Source: Christensenella hongkongensis (GTDB lineage Bacteria; Bacillota; Clostridia; Christensenellales; Christensenellaceae). Taken from it: a stretch of DNA of 36,042 nt. Under the pieces are notes generated by a model. It worked only from the letters and a program-made list of their open reading frames with translations. It was not told where the DNA came from and searched no databases. The position numbers and the translations under genes are program-made. The stretch is from assembly GCF_000981035.1 (NCBI RefSeq), contig NZ_LAYJ01000087.1:1-36042 (forward strand), read 5' to 3'. Shown in pieces: positions 1 to 8,796 of this stretch. The stretch's first letter is position 1; every line of letters begins with the position of its first letter.

Positions 1-976
1 GACGGGCGTTTTGCCCCTCCTTGCCAATCGCAAGGGAAAGCTGGTAATCCGGCACGATCACCTTTGCCGCCTTTTCATCTTCGTTGATCTGCACCATGAC
101 CACCTTCGCCGGGCGAAGGGCGTTCGCGATAAACTCAATCGGATCCGCGCTCCACGGCACAACGTCTATTTTCTCGCCGTTTAATTCCTCTACTACCTTC
201 TCGATACGGGTGCCCTTGTGGCCCACGCACGCGCCTACCGGATCGACATCCTTTTCGTCGCTCCACACGGCGATTTTTGTACGTCCGCCCGCCTCGCGCG
301 CGATGCTCTTGATCTGCACGACATTCTGGCGGATTTCCGGCACCTCGATTTCAAACAAGCGTTTGATGAGCGCCGGATGCGTACGGGACACAATAATCTG
401 CGGCCCCTTGTTTGTCTTTTTCACCTCGAGCACGTATACCTTGATACGGTCGTTGATGTTATATTGCTCAGAATAAACCGTCTCGCTTACGGGGATAATC
501 CCCTCGGCGCGTCCAAGCTCCACATAGATATTGCCGCGCTCGATCCTGTGGACGATCGCAGTCAAAACCTCGTTTTCCTTTTCCGAATACTGGTCGTAGA
601 TAATGCCGCGTTCCGCCTCCCGGATACGCTGCACCACCACCTGTTTTGCGGTCTGCGCCGCAATACGTCCAAAATCACGCGGCGTAACTTCCGTCTCCAC
701 CACGTCTCCGGCCTCATATTTTTCGTTGATTTCACGGGCCTGCTCTACCGTGATTTCCGTTTCCTCATCTTCGATTTCATCCACAACGTTTTTGATCGCA
801 AACACTTTGATCTCGCCGGTATCGCCGTCAATCTCCACGCGTGCGTTCTGATCCGTGCCAAAGTGTCTCTTGTAGGCCGAAATAAGCGCCGTTTCGATTG
901 CTTCGAGTAAAATATCCTTTTTGATCCCTTTATCGCGTTCTAAATCTGTTAACGCTTCCATAAATTCAGTGTTCAT
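1..976 (-). CDS. nusA: Transcription termination/antitermination factor NusA (3' part cut off by window edge)
   Basis: NusA binds RNA polymerase and nascent RNA and controls pausing, intrinsic termination and antitermination. About 325 residues are visible, starting MNTEFMEALTDLERDKGIKK, with ATG at 974-976 and an AAGGAG ribosome binding site that overlaps the rimP stop region. In order come the N-terminal RNAP-binding domain (about 1-125), an S1 domain (about 135-200, with GIIPVSE and YVLEVKK), KH1 (about 230-275, with VGACVGHKGTRI) and the start of KH2 (VIVPDYQLSLAIGKEGQNAR), where the window ends. The gene lies 13 bases downstream of rimP, the conserved rimP-nusA order of Bacillota, which usually continues into ylxR, a ribosomal L7Ae-like gene and infB. 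The reading frame is open to the window edge, so this is a truncation by the window and not a pseudogene. Confidence 0.96.
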   Translation of the reverse strand, partial: MNTEFMEALTDLERDKGIKKDILLEAIETALISAYKRHFGTDQNARVEIDGDTGEIKVFAIKNVVDEIEDEETEITVEQAREINEKYEAGDVVETEVTPRDFGRIAAQTAKQVVVQRIREAERGIIYDQYSEKENEVLTAIVHRIERGNIYVELGRAEGIIPVSETVYSEQYNINDRIKVYVLEVKKTNKGPQIIVSRTHPALIKRLFEIEVPEIRQNVVQIKSIAREAGGRTKIAVWSDEKDVDPVGACVGHKGTRIEKVVEELNGEKIDVVPWSADPIEFIANALRPAKVVMVQINEDEKAAKVIVPDYQLSLAIGKEGQNAR

Positions 977-989
977 TACCAAGACTCCT

Positions 990-1448
990 TTATATGTCCA
1001 AATGCAGACAAATTTTCGCTGTTTCTTTCAGTTCGAATATTATTTCATTTTCATCTGTTTCGATTGTGATGCTGTCCGGCGTATAGGCGGTCAATGTGCC
1101 GGTATACTCCTTTATGCCATCGAATGGTTTATACAACTTCACGTCGATCTCCTGCCCAAGGCACCGCTCGAAATCGCGTGCGGCTTTCAGTGGCCGGTCA
1201 AGCCCGGGCGAGGATACGCACAGGATGTACTTTTCCGCAATGGGATCGCGCTCGTCGAGCACAGCCTCCACCGCACGGCTTACCGCCTCGCAGTCCTCAA
1301 ACTGCACGCCGCCCTCTTTGTCGATATAAATCGTCAGCTGCCAGTCCTGCCCCTGCTTGGCGTATTCAGTATCCACATAAGTAAGCCCCATGGATTCGAT
1401 GATCGGTATCGCGATCTCTTCCACAACGGAACGTGTATTCTTAGCCAT
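990..1448 (-). CDS. rimP: Ribosome maturation factor RimP
   Basis: RimP (YhbC/YlxS) helps the maturation of the 30S ribosomal subunit. The 152-residue product has the expected family length. It shows the N-terminal alpha/beta domain with the family pattern of YIDKEGG, then CEAVSRAVEAVLDERDPI, then LCVSSPGLDRPLK (about 45-90), followed by the SH3-like C-terminal domain (VKLYKPFDGIKEYTGTLTAY onward). The ATG is preceded by AGGAG at a good distance (CAGGAGCAATT-ATG). It is the first gene of the rimP-nusA unit, separated from plsY by a 128-base intergenic region holding a hairpin and a TATAAT box. Confidence 0.95.
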   Translation of the reverse strand: MAKNTRSVVEEIAIPIIESMGLTYVDTEYAKQGQDWQLTIYIDKEGGVQFEDCEAVSRAVEAVLDERDPIAEKYILCVSSPGLDRPLKAARDFERCLGQEIDVKLYKPFDGIKEYTGTLTAYTPDSITIETDENEIIFELKETAKICLHLDI

Positions 1449-1467
1449 AATTGCTCCTGAAATCCGT

Positions 1468-1473
1468 ATTATA
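1468..1473 (-). promoter_or_regulatory. Possible -10 box for rimP-nusA
   Basis: A perfect TATAAT on the minus strand lies 20 bases upstream of the rimP start. At 16-18 base spacing the -35 region falls inside the plsY hairpin and does not resemble TTGACA, so this is a weak call based on the -10 box and its position only. Confidence 0.35.
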
Positions 1474-1478
1474 ATGCG

Positions 1479-1506
1479 AAAGAGTGGGTATCTGGTCCCA
1501 CTCTTT
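1479..1506 (-). terminator. Hairpin after plsY, probable terminator
   Basis: A perfect 10-bp inverted repeat (AAAGAGTGGG / CCCACTCTTT) with an 8-base loop lies between the plsY stop and the rimP start. The T-tract is short on both strands (TTTCG on minus, TTTTG on plus), so termination may be inefficient. It separates the DUF512-der-plsY unit from rimP-nusA. Confidence 0.6.
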
Positions 1507-1576
1507 TGTAAAGCATCTATTAACCTATCTCATAATACCACAACAAACCGCTCTATGCAAGCCTTTTTTAAGCATT

Positions 1577-2182
1577 TTACTTCTTGGAAAGGCTCAATTT
1601 CCGTTCATTCCCATGAATCAGCCGGACGATGTTTTCCCTGTGGCTTAAAATACCTAAAATTGCTATAATTACCACCGCGATCTGCTGGTAAACGCTGTCA
1701 GGCGCAACCACGAAAGCCGCAACCGCACTCAGGATCAGCCCGATGATCGAGCCGATACTCATGATCTTTGTTGCGATTACAATAATAATTGCCACCGCAA
1801 ATATAATCAGGGTTGGAATGGTTTGGATAATCAGGAGAACGCCGATTGTAGCGGCGATTCCCTTGCCTCCCTTAAAGCGCAGGAAACAGGAATAATTGTG
1901 CCCTACCACGGCAAAAACGCCTGCCACGCACAGACCAAGCTCCCCGCCAAGGTACATCCCGATGAGCGCCGCCAAAAGCCCTTTTAAAACATCGCCTGCA
2001 AATACCAGCACGCCCATTCCCCAACCATAATTTCTCAGAACATTTGTCGTACCGGCGTTACCGCTTCCCTTTTCACGGATATCTTCATGCCTGATCTTCT
2101 TCGTAAACAAATAAGAAAATGATATTGAACCCAGTATATAGGCGATCGCCGCACATAAAACGAGCACCCAAACATTTGTCAT
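1577..2182 (-). CDS. plsY: Glycerol-3-phosphate acyltransferase PlsY (acylphosphate-dependent)
   Basis: PlsY is an integral membrane enzyme that transfers the acyl group from acyl-phosphate to glycerol-3-phosphate, giving lysophosphatidate, the first committed phospholipid intermediate. The 201-residue length is typical. Family motifs are present in order: GSISFSYLFTKK near residue 18, the loop GSGNAGTTNVLRNYG (about 40-54), GDVLKG, and GHNYSCFLRFKGGKG (about 94-108). Hydrophobic helices separate them. Its substrate is supplied by PlsX, encoded in this window at 6934-7941 but in a separate transcription unit. The start lies 2 bases after the der stop, so it is probably translationally coupled. 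Confidence 0.96.
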   Translation of the reverse strand: MTNVWVLVLCAAIAYILGSISFSYLFTKKIRHEDIREKGSGNAGTTNVLRNYGWGMGVLVFAGDVLKGLLAALIGMYLGGELGLCVAGVFAVVGHNYSCFLRFKGGKGIAATIGVLLIIQTIPTLIIFAVAIIIVIATKIMSIGSIIGLILSAVAAFVVAPDSVYQQIAVVIIAILGILSHRENIVRLIHGNERKLSLSKK

Positions 2183-2184
2183 TC

Positions 2185-3519
2185 CTACTTTTCCCCCTTC
2201 TCATCGCTTCGTTGTCTAATTATTATTTTAATCGGTGTGCCACTAAAGTCAAATGTTTTGCGCAAATAATTTTCAAGATAACGCTGGTAGGAAAAGTGCA
2301 TGAGCGGAACTTCGTTGACAAAAAGCACAAATGTAGGCGGCCCGACGGTTACCTGCGTTATGTAAAATATTTTGAGTCTCCTGCCGTTTGTGCTCGGCGG
2401 CTCGTTCGCCGTTACGGCATCCTGCAGGCAATCGTTCAAAACGCCGGTTGGAATACGCCTCATGTTGTTGTCGTATGCTTCATGCAGCAGTGCAAACAGT
2501 TTATCAATCCGAAGTCCTGTCTGGGCAGAAATATAAATCCGTTTTGCATACGGCATAAACGCAAGGTCAGCGGCAATCTTCCTGTTGTACTCTTCGATGG
2601 TGTACGTGTCCTTTTCAACCGCATCCCACTTATTGACCGCAATGACACACGGTTTTCCCTCTGAGTCCACATAGCCCGCAACCTTTACGTCCTGCTCTGT
2701 GATGCCTTCTGTCGCGTCAATCATCACAACGACAACGTCTGCGCGCCGGATCGCGCCAAGAGAGCGTATGACGCTGTAACGCTCGATCGATTTGTCGTCG
2801 ATCCTCCCTTTTTTGCGCATCCCCGCCGTATCGATAATCGTATACTTCTTTCCGTCCCGCTCAAAGGTCGAATCGATCGCGTCGCGCGTGGTGCCCGGAA
2901 TATCGCTCACAATCGCACGGTCATAGCCGAGTATTTTATTGGTAAGCGAGGACTTCCCAACATTCGGCTTGCCCACAAGGGCAATTTTAAGCGAATCCTC
3001 CTCTTCCCCGTCCGTTTCAAATTCGCCAAGCTCGCCAATGATATCGTCGAGCAGGTCTCCAAGGCCAAGGCCCTGCGTAGAAGAAATCCCGACAACATCC
3101 CCAAGGCCGAGCTCATAAAAATCAAAAAGATTCTGTTCATCCTTTTTGTTGTCAATTTTATTCACCACAACAATCACCGGCTTTTTGGATTTTCGCAGCA
3201 TCTTTGCCACCTCGTAATCCTCGGCTGTGATACCGGTCTTTCCATCCACCAGAAACAGGATCAGCTGTGCCGCTTCAATGGCAATCTCAACCTGCACGCG
3301 CATCTGTTTCAGAAGAACGTCGTCCGTATTCAGATCGACTCCGCCGGTGTCCACCAACGTAAATTCCTTATTCAGCCACTCCGCATCCGCATAAATGCGG
3401 TCTCGCGTCACACCGGGCGTATCCTCTATGATCGCCAGCTTTGTTCCTGTGATCCGGTTAAAAAACGTAGATTTACCCACATTTGGCCTTCCTACGATCG
3501 CAACCAATGGTTTTGCCAT
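2185..3519 (-). CDS. der: Ribosome biogenesis GTPase Der (EngA)
   Basis: Der is an essential tandem GTPase for 50S subunit assembly. From the ATG at 3517-3519 (MAKPLVAIVGRPNVGKST) the protein is 444 residues. The first G domain has GRPNVGKST (10-18), DTPGVTRD and NKID. The second has GKPNVGKSS near residue 180, DIPGTTRD, DTAGMRKK and NKWD. A KH-like C-terminal domain follows, ending in GTPIKIIIRQRSDEKGEK. An in-frame extension upstream to 3549 is rejected because MAKP fits the family and an AAGGAA site precedes it. The gene sits 19 bases after the DUF512 gene and directly before plsY. Confidence 0.97.
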   Translation of the reverse strand: MAKPLVAIVGRPNVGKSTFFNRITGTKLAIIEDTPGVTRDRIYADAEWLNKEFTLVDTGGVDLNTDDVLLKQMRVQVEIAIEAAQLILFLVDGKTGITAEDYEVAKMLRKSKKPVIVVVNKIDNKKDEQNLFDFYELGLGDVVGISSTQGLGLGDLLDDIIGELGEFETDGEEEDSLKIALVGKPNVGKSSLTNKILGYDRAIVSDIPGTTRDAIDSTFERDGKKYTIIDTAGMRKKGRIDDKSIERYSVIRSLGAIRRADVVVVMIDATEGITEQDVKVAGYVDSEGKPCVIAVNKWDAVEKDTYTIEEYNRKIAADLAFMPYAKRIYISAQTGLRIDKLFALLHEAYDNNMRRIPTGVLNDCLQDAVTANEPPSTNGRRLKIFYITQVTVGPPTFVLFVNEVPLMHFSYQRYLENYLRKTFDFSGTPIKIIIRQRSDEKGEK

Positions 3520-3538
3520 ATTTTTATTCCTTATCCTT

Positions 3539-4840
3539 TCATTGCACAAATGCGCTTATCAGCATATATCCGTCGTTATCCAGCTTTGCACACGGTTTGC
3601 CCAGCGCTGCGGAAAGTTCCTCCAGCGTTACGTCGTCCAGCATGGATGTATCATTTTCTTTAAAACAGCAACGGCTCAGGAACAGTACCTCTTCGCCGCC
3701 TGTTTTCCCCGCGACCTGCCTTATCACGTCTTCTCCTGTAAGCAGTCCCGTTACCGTAATCGTCTTTCCAAAAAACTCATTTTCTACCCTATAAACGGAA
3801 ACCTCCGTCCCCAAAACGGTTTGTATCTGCTTTGCGAGCTTTTTCAAAAACGGATAAAAATCAACGCCTGTAATAATTCCGGCCTTTTGATATTTCGCTT
3901 TTTTCCCTTTCAGGTCAAAAAGCGCGTCCTGCGCCTCCTCCAAAAACAGGCGGACAAGCCCGACGCCGTTTTCAATCTGTACAAAATCTTCGTACTCCTC
4001 ATAAGGCGGAAGATCCAGCTCCGCGCGTAAATACATTTCATCCGACGCAAATACAAATCTCGTCTCGCCGTTCTCTTCTAAAAAACGTTTCTGGTATGCC
4101 TCGATCGCGCGCACCGCTTCTCCGGCGCATTCCCTGCCAACCGGCTTTAGCGGGTATCTTCCCTCACGGTATTTGGTCAGGCCGGCCGGCACCACTGCAA
4201 CCGAACCGATTTGCGGATACAGCTCATATAACTTTTCAATGGTTTCCTCCAGCACCTTTCCGTCGTTGAGGCCTTCGCACATAACGATCTGCGTGTGCAT
4301 CCTTATGCCGTTTTTTGCAAGCCGTTCAATGATTCCAAAGGTTTTTACCGCATCCGGGTTGCCAAAAAGCAGCTTCCTCATTTCATCGTCATATGCGTGA
4401 ACCGATACGTAAAGCGGGCTGATGCGCTGGTCTATGATCCTTTGTATCTCTTCTTCCTTCAGGTTCGTCAGCGTGATATAGCTGCCCATCAAAAAGGACA
4501 TCCGCCAGTCGTCGTCTTTCAGGTACAATGTGCGGCGCATCTTTTTGGGCATCTGGTCTACAAAGCAAAATACGCACTTGTTTTTACAGCTTATTTTTTT
4601 GCCGAAGCCGTCGTTCTCAAATTCAATTCCAAGATCTTCATACGGCTCCTTTTCGATTTCAATTTCTTCCTGCGATCCGTCCTTCTTCTGTATAAGCACA
4701 AGCACAAGATCGTCTGCCATTGCATCGATATAGTCGATATAATCCCGGATGTTTTTGCCATTTACGGATAATAAAACGTCGCCCGCGGCAATCTCACATT
4801 CCGCAGCAATGCCGTCTATGTCTACCTGTTTTACGATCAT
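3539..4840 (-). CDS. DUF512 family radical-SAM-type iron-sulfur protein with N-terminal PDZ-like domain
   Basis: This is a conserved Clostridia and cyanobacteria family of unknown biochemical function. From the ATG at 4838-4840, which has AGGGGAG 7 bases upstream, the product is 433 residues. The N-terminal ~65 residues resemble a PDZ fold (GIAAECEIAAGDVLLSVNGK). Then comes the cysteine motif CKNKCVFC followed by FVDQMPKKMR, which matches the CxxxCxxC spacing of radical-SAM [4Fe-4S] binding. Next is a TIM-barrel-like stretch, and a C-terminal DUF512 domain with VENEFFGKTITVTGLLTG. The family commonly lies directly upstream of der, as here, suggesting but not proving a link to ribosome or RNA maturation. 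The in-frame extension up to 4909 lacks a good ribosome binding site and is rejected. Confidence 0.9.
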   Translation of the reverse strand: MIVKQVDIDGIAAECEIAAGDVLLSVNGKNIRDYIDYIDAMADDLVLVLIQKKDGSQEEIEIEKEPYEDLGIEFENDGFGKKISCKNKCVFCFVDQMPKKMRRTLYLKDDDWRMSFLMGSYITLTNLKEEEIQRIIDQRISPLYVSVHAYDDEMRKLLFGNPDAVKTFGIIERLAKNGIRMHTQIVMCEGLNDGKVLEETIEKLYELYPQIGSVAVVPAGLTKYREGRYPLKPVGRECAGEAVRAIEAYQKRFLEENGETRFVFASDEMYLRAELDLPPYEEYEDFVQIENGVGLVRLFLEEAQDALFDLKGKKAKYQKAGIITGVDFYPFLKKLAKQIQTVLGTEVSVYRVENEFFGKTITVTGLLTGEDVIRQVAGKTGGEEVLFLSRCCFKENDTSMLDDVTLEELSAALGKPCAKLDNDGYMLISAFVQ

Positions 4841-4956
4841 CCAAAAGCTCCCCTGATTGCAGTTTATCAAATGGTTGTGCAAACGGCATTTACCAAAACT
4901 GCTATGCAACGTTTATGATTGTATCGAATCCTTCTCTTATCAACTGTAAAACTGAA

Positions 4957-4982
4957 CGGACAAAAGGATACCCTCTTGTCCG
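4957..4982 (-). terminator. Hairpin after glyA, probable terminator
   Basis: An 11-bp stem with one G-U pair (CGGACAAGAGG / CCTTTTGTCCG on minus) and a 4-base loop starts 31 bases past the glyA stop. The downstream minus-strand sequence TTCAGTTTTACAG is only moderately T-rich. It separates plsX-rnc-glyA from the DUF512-der-plsY unit. No convincing promoter pair was found in the remaining 115 bases before the DUF512 gene. Confidence 0.6.
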
Positions 4983-5013
4983 CCCCATTGTCCAATACTC
5001 TTAAATACAGCGC

Positions 5014-6252
5014 TTATTTGTAAAGCGGGAATTCCTCGCAAAGCGAAATAACGCTGTCCTTGACCGCCTGTGCGGCGCTCTCACCGTCCATAATAATCTT
5101 TGCGATCAGGCCTCCGATCTCATTCATCTGTTCTTCTTTCATCCCACGCGTTGTTACGGAAGGCGTTCCAATCCGAATGCCGCTTGTAACGAACGGGCTC
5201 AATGTCTCAAATGGAATCGTATTCTTATTAACTGTGATGTTCGCCGTGTCGAGCAACGCTTCAACCTCTTTACCGGTTTTGCCTTTTTCCCCGACATCCA
5301 CAAGCATCAGGTGGTTATCCGTGCCGCCGGAAACAAGGCGCAGCCCATTATCCTTCAGCGACTGCGCCAATGCCTGCGCATTTTTGATGATCTGCTTCTG
5401 GTATTCCTTGAATTCAGGCTGCAGCGCTTCCTCAAACGAAACCGCTTTGGCAGCAATTACGTGCATGAGCGGTCCGCCCTGCGTACCCGGGAAAATCGCC
5501 TTGTCGACTGCCTTTGCAAGCTCTTCCGAGCACAGGATCATACCTCCGCGCGGTCCGCGCAGCGTCTTGTGCGTCGTCGTGGTCGTAAAGTGCGCGTACG
5601 GCACCGGGCTTGGATGGAGTCCCGCCGCAACCAGGCCGGCAATGTGAGCCATATCTACCATAAGGTATGCGCCGACAGCATCCGCAATCTCCCGGAACCG
5701 TGCAAAATCAATCGTGCGCGGGTATGCGCTCGCACCTGCAACAATCATCTTTGGCTTATGCTCCGTTGCAAGATCATAAATCTGATCGTAATCGATGGTT
5801 TCGTCGTCTTCTCTTACGCCGTAAGGGACAATGTTAAAGTATTTGCCTGACATATTGACAGGACTACCATGCGTCAGATGCCCGCCGTGTGAAAGGTTCA
5901 TTCCAAGGATCGTATCGCCGGGATTCAGCACGCTGAAATAAACTGCCATATTCGCCTGCGCGCCGGAATGGGGCTGCACATTTGCGTGCTCTGCGCCAAA
6001 AAGCTTTTTCGCGCGGTCGCGCGCAAGGTCTTCCACAATGTCAACGAATTCGCATCCGCCATAATAACGCTTTCCGGGATATCCCTCCGCGTACTTGTTC
6101 GTCAGGTGGGAGCCCATCGCCTGCATAACAGCCTTCGAAACGAAGTTCTCCGATGCAATCAGCTCAATGTTGTGCTCCTGCCTGTTTAATTCCTTCATCA
6201 TCGCGTCGTAAACCTGCGCGTCTGTCTTTTTCACTTCTAAAAAATCCAACAT
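5014..6252 (-). CDS. glyA: Serine hydroxymethyltransferase
   Basis: GlyA is a cytoplasmic PLP enzyme that interconverts serine plus tetrahydrofolate and glycine plus 5,10-methylene-THF. The 412-residue length is typical. Visible motifs are the N-terminal [34 protein letters not shown] (about 118-136), the PLP-aspartate region [20 protein letters not shown] (about 200-219), and the PLP-lysine motif [15 protein letters not shown] (about 224-238). The start lies 8 bases after the rnc stop, so it is the third gene of plsX-rnc-glyA. Its C1 units connect with the 5-formyl-THF cyclo-ligase encoded at 14690-15241. Confidence 0.97.
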   Translation of the reverse strand: MLDFLEVKKTDAQVYDAMMKELNRQEHNIELIASENFVSKAVMQAMGSHLTNKYAEGYPGKRYYGGCEFVDIVEDLARDRAKKLFGAEHANVQPHSGAQANMAVYFSVLNPGDTILGMNLSHGGHLTHGSPVNMSGKYFNIVPYGVREDDETIDYDQIYDLATEHKPKMIVAGASAYPRTIDFARFREIADAVGAYLMVDMAHIAGLVAAGLHPSPVPYAHFTTTTTHKTLRGPRGGMILCSEELAKAVDKAIFPGTQGGPLMHVIAAKAVSFEEALQPEFKEYQKQIIKNAQALAQSLKDNGLRLVSGGTDNHLMLVDVGEKGKTGKEVEALLDTANITVNKNTIPFETLSPFVTSGIRIGTPSVTTRGMKEEQMNEIGGLIAKIIMDGESAAQAVKDSVISLCEEFPLYK

Positions 6253-6260
6253 AATTTCTA

Positions 6261-6941
6261 TTACCTTTCGTAAATTTTTTCAAAATCCGCGATTGCGGAC
6301 TTGGCTGCATTTTGTTCTGCTTCCTTTTTCGAACTGCCCGAGCCTTCGCATATCGGCTTGCCGCCTACAAAAAGCTGTACGTGGAAAGTCGCATTGTGCG
6401 GCGGCCCTTCCTGGCTCTTTACCTCATAGGATATTTCCTGCTTGACGCTGCGCTGTACCAGTTCCTGGAACTGTGACTTATAATCATGATCGCTCATGCG
6501 GCTCATGGCAGAGCTGATCGCATCAGCAAACAGATCATAAATTACCGTCTTTGCGGTCTCAAAACCACCATCGAGGTATACGGCGCCCATCAGTGCCTCT
6601 ACAACGTTTTCGAGGATGGATGTTTTTTTCCGTCCGCCGGACTGCTCTTCTCCCTTGCCAAGTAATATATACTCGCCAAGGCCAATCCCGCGTGCAATTC
6701 CTGCCAGTGACCGGGAGCATACGATGTCTGCGCGCTTTTGCGTCAGGGCCCCCTCTGAAAAATCGCGGTAGCCTGTAAACAGGTAATCGCTGATAATCAG
6801 CTCGATCACCGCATCCCCCAAAAACTCCAGGCGCTCATAATGCGGAACGTTTCCGCAGGACGGGTGTGTAAGCGCCCGTTTCAGAAGCTGCTCATCTTTA
6901 AAGCGGTATCCGATTTTCTCTTCGAGCGTTTCTCTATTCAT
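6261..6941 (-). CDS. rnc: Ribonuclease III
   Basis: RNase III is an Mg2+-dependent double-strand-specific endoribonuclease that processes rRNA precursors and structured mRNAs. The 226-residue product has the catalytic domain with the signature [20 protein letters not shown] (about 36-55) and the second acidic patch [17 protein letters not shown] (about 112-128). A C-terminal dsRNA-binding domain follows, from [13 protein letters not shown] to [13 protein letters not shown]. The ATG overlaps the 3' end of plsX by 8 bases. In many Clostridia an acyl-carrier-protein gene lies between plsX and rnc; it is absent here. Confidence 0.96.
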   Translation of the reverse strand: MNRETLEEKIGYRFKDEQLLKRALTHPSCGNVPHYERLEFLGDAVIELIISDYLFTGYRDFSEGALTQKRADIVCSRSLAGIARGIGLGEYILLGKGEEQSGGRKKTSILENVVEALMGAVYLDGGFETAKTVIYDLFADAISSAMSRMSDHDYKSQFQELVQRSVKQEISYEVKSQEGPPHNATFHVQLFVGGKPICEGSGSSKKEAEQNAAKSAIADFEKIYER

Positions 6942-7941
6942 GATCGTCCTTCAGGCCGGAAATGCCCTGTTGGATTTCTTCCACCACATTACCGGCTATG
7001 AATTTTCTCGCCGCGTCGATTGCATGGAAAATTGCTGTAGCGTCCGAGCTCCCGTGTGCTTTCATGACGCCGCCCGCAAGCCCCAAAAGCAAAGCGCCGC
7101 CATATTCCTTATAATCCATTTTCTTTTTAAGCTTGCCAAAAGCGCTTTTCATAAATACCGAGCCGAGCTTTGCGCTCGCGCTTTCCTTGATGTACCCTTT
7201 GAGCATTCCAAGGATTGTCTTTGCGCAGCCCTCAAGAAATTTCAAAACGATATTTCCTGTGAATCCATCGCACACAAGCACGTCAAACTCGCCGGATAAA
7301 AGCTCTCGTCCTTCCGCATTCCCAACAAAATTAATCGGCGCTTCCTTTAAAAGCTGATACGCTTTTTTGGTAAGCTCGCTTCCCTTTTCTTCCTCAGCAC
7401 CGTTATTGATCAGCGCGACCTTGGGGCTTTTAAGACCAAACACCTTTTGCATATAAATGCTGCCCATCACGCCAAACTGCTGCAAATACTGCGGCTTGCA
7501 ATCCGCGTTCGCCCCTCCGTCGATCAAAAGCACCTCGCCCGTCTGCGAGGGCAAAACCGGCGCAAGCGCCGGACGCTTGATTCCATTAATGCGCTTTACA
7601 ATCAGCGTCGCTCCCGCAACAAGAGCGCCTGTGCAGCCCGCAGAGATCAGCATCCCGCCCTCCCCGCGCGCAAGCGCGTTCAGCGCTACAACCATAGAGG
7701 AATCCTTTTTCTCCTTTAACGCCTTCACCGGCGAGTCATCCATCTCGATCACCTGCGTGGTGCCGATAATCTCAATTCTATCCTGATTATATTCCGCCTG
7801 CGAAAGCAGCGCTTCAATTTTCTGCCGGTCTCCTGTCAGTAAAAAAGATGTGTCTGGAAATTCCTGCATGGCACGAAGCACGCCTTTTACAATCTCGTCC
7901 GGCGCGTGGTCTCCGCCCATCGCATCTATGATAATCCGCAT
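6934..7941 (-). CDS. plsX: Phosphate acyltransferase PlsX
   Basis: PlsX converts acyl-ACP and phosphate to acyl-phosphate, the acyl donor for PlsY. From the ATG at 7939-7941, with AAGGGG 6 bases upstream, the protein is 335 residues and begins MRIIIDAMGGDHAPDEIVKG, the family N-terminus. Other family motifs are ISAGCTGALVAGATLI (about 97-112), IDGGANADCKP and GFTGNIVLKFLEG (about 230-242). The in-frame extension to 8064 crosses the promoter and the rpmF terminator and is an artefact. The gene has its own sigma-A promoter at 7981-8009. No fapR or FapR-like operator is visible. Confidence 0.96.
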   Translation of the reverse strand: MRIIIDAMGGDHAPDEIVKGVLRAMQEFPDTSFLLTGDRQKIEALLSQAEYNQDRIEIIGTTQVIEMDDSPVKALKEKKDSSMVVALNALARGEGGMLISAGCTGALVAGATLIVKRINGIKRPALAPVLPSQTGEVLLIDGGANADCKPQYLQQFGVMGSIYMQKVFGLKSPKVALINNGAEEEKGSELTKKAYQLLKEAPINFVGNAEGRELLSGEFDVLVCDGFTGNIVLKFLEGCAKTILGMLKGYIKESASAKLGSVFMKSAFGKLKKKMDYKEYGGALLLGLAGGVMKAHGSSDATAIFHAIDAARKFIAGNVVEEIQQGISGLKDDHE

Positions 7942-7980
7942 GATATCCCCTTCTTTTCCGTAAGATAGTGCAATACTGTT

Positions 7981-8009
7981 ATTATATAGAAATTTACGGC
8001 TTATTTCAA
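7981..8009 (-). promoter_or_regulatory. Sigma-A promoter for plsX-rnc-glyA
   Basis: On the minus strand a -35 TTGAAA (8004-8009), a 17-base spacer and a -10 TATAAT (7981-7986) lie about 40 bases upstream of the plsX ATG. The site begins right after the T-tract of the rpmF terminator. Confidence 0.82.
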
Positions 8010-8022
8010 TCAAAATTAAACC

Positions 8023-8053
8023 AAAAAAGGATTTGCGTAAAGCAAATCCTTTT
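8023..8053 (-). terminator. Intrinsic terminator of yceD-rpmF
   Basis: On the minus strand a 12-bp perfect stem (AAAAGGATTTGC / GCAAATCCTTTT) with a 5-base loop runs straight into TTTTTTGG. It starts 13 bases after the rpmF stop. This is a textbook Rho-independent terminator. Confidence 0.9.
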
Positions 8054-8066
8054 CTCTGATCCAAAA

Positions 8067-8255
8067 CTACTTCGTCGCTTCTTTCGGAGCCACCGCAAGT
8101 CTTCCGTTATAGTAGCCGCAATTCGGGCAAACTCTGTGGGCCAGCTTTGGCTGGTGACACTGCGGGCACACGCCTACAGCCGGAGCTGTCAGCTTCCAAT
8201 GCGCTCTTCTCGTATGTTTACGTTGTTTCGACGTTCTATTCTTTGGTACTGCCAT
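8067..8255 (-). CDS. rpmF: 50S ribosomal protein L32
   Basis: This small zinc-ribbon protein of the large subunit has 62 residues from the ATG at 8253-8255. It starts MAVPKNRTSKQRKHTRRAHW, the L32 signature. The zinc-binding cysteines CPQC and CPNC are both intact, so it is the C+ (zinc-dependent) form. A GGGAGGTG ribosome binding site precedes the start. Three extra in-frame codons upstream are not needed. It forms the conserved yceD-rpmF pair with the gene 18 bases upstream and is followed by a strong terminator. Confidence 0.97.
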   Translation of the reverse strand: MAVPKNRTSKQRKHTRRAHWKLTAPAVGVCPQCHQPKLAHRVCPNCGYYNGRLAVAPKEATK

Positions 8256-8273
8256 TTCACACACCTCCCTCGA

Positions 8274-8759
8274 TTAAAACAATCCTTTTAGTTTTGCAAA
8301 CGGATTTGTTTCATCCGTATCATCCTGCTTGCATTCGCACGATCCTGCGTTCAGGTCCTGCCCGCACTGCGGACAAATCCCCTTGCAGTCCTCTTTGCAC
8401 AGGAACTGCTGCGGCAGACTCAGTACGATTGCATCATATACCATTTTATCGAGCGACAGCGTGTCACCTTTGTAGGTATATTCCTCTTCCTCTCCAGTGC
8501 CCTCAGGCCAGTAGAGTTCGCTGAAACGGTACCCGACGTCTGTTGTCATGCCCGTAAGGCAACGGTCACACACCGTATTCAATACTGCGTCAAAATTTCC
8601 TGTAACGGAAACCTTTTTATCTGTCACGCAAAACTCTGCTTCCAGCTCGAGCGGCTGTGCAAAATCGATATCCCCGCCAAGCTCTGGAACACCTTCATAA
8701 GAGAACGTCCCACACTCGCCTTCATTTTTCAATGCCTTTGAAATATCAATATCTATCAT
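8274..8759 (-). CDS. YceD / DUF177 family protein
   Basis: This 161-residue member of the YceD (DUF177) family is almost always encoded immediately upstream of rpmF. In plants and E. coli the family has been linked to 23S rRNA accumulation; a biochemical activity is not established. The sequence shows the family core TVCDRCLTG (about 60-68) and a C-terminal cysteine cluster CKEDCKGICPQCGQDLNAGS that could bind zinc or another metal, as is common in Gram-positive members. The ATG at 8757-8759 is preceded by GAGG. It is the first gene behind a perfect consensus promoter. Confidence 0.9.
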   Translation of the reverse strand: MIDIDISKALKNEGECGTFSYEGVPELGGDIDFAQPLELEAEFCVTDKKVSVTGNFDAVLNTVCDRCLTGMTTDVGYRFSELYWPEGTGEEEEYTYKGDTLSLDKMVYDAIVLSLPQQFLCKEDCKGICPQCGQDLNAGSCECKQDDTDETNPFAKLKGLF

Positions 8760-8796
8760 ACTTTGCTCGCCTCTGTAAGAAAACAGGTACCACTAC

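Noticed and set aside
3520-3549. Ten-residue N-terminal extension of Der
   Set aside because: The family start MAKPLVAIVGRPNVGKST has its own ribosome site, and the extension overlaps the DUF512 gene end.
4841-4909. Longer start for the DUF512 protein
   Set aside because: MIVKQVDIDGI has a strong AGGGGAG 7 bases upstream; the extension has no such site and no family similarity I can see.
7942-8064. In-frame extension of PlsX
   Set aside because: It runs across the plsX promoter and the rpmF terminator; MRIIIDAMGGDHAP is the family start.
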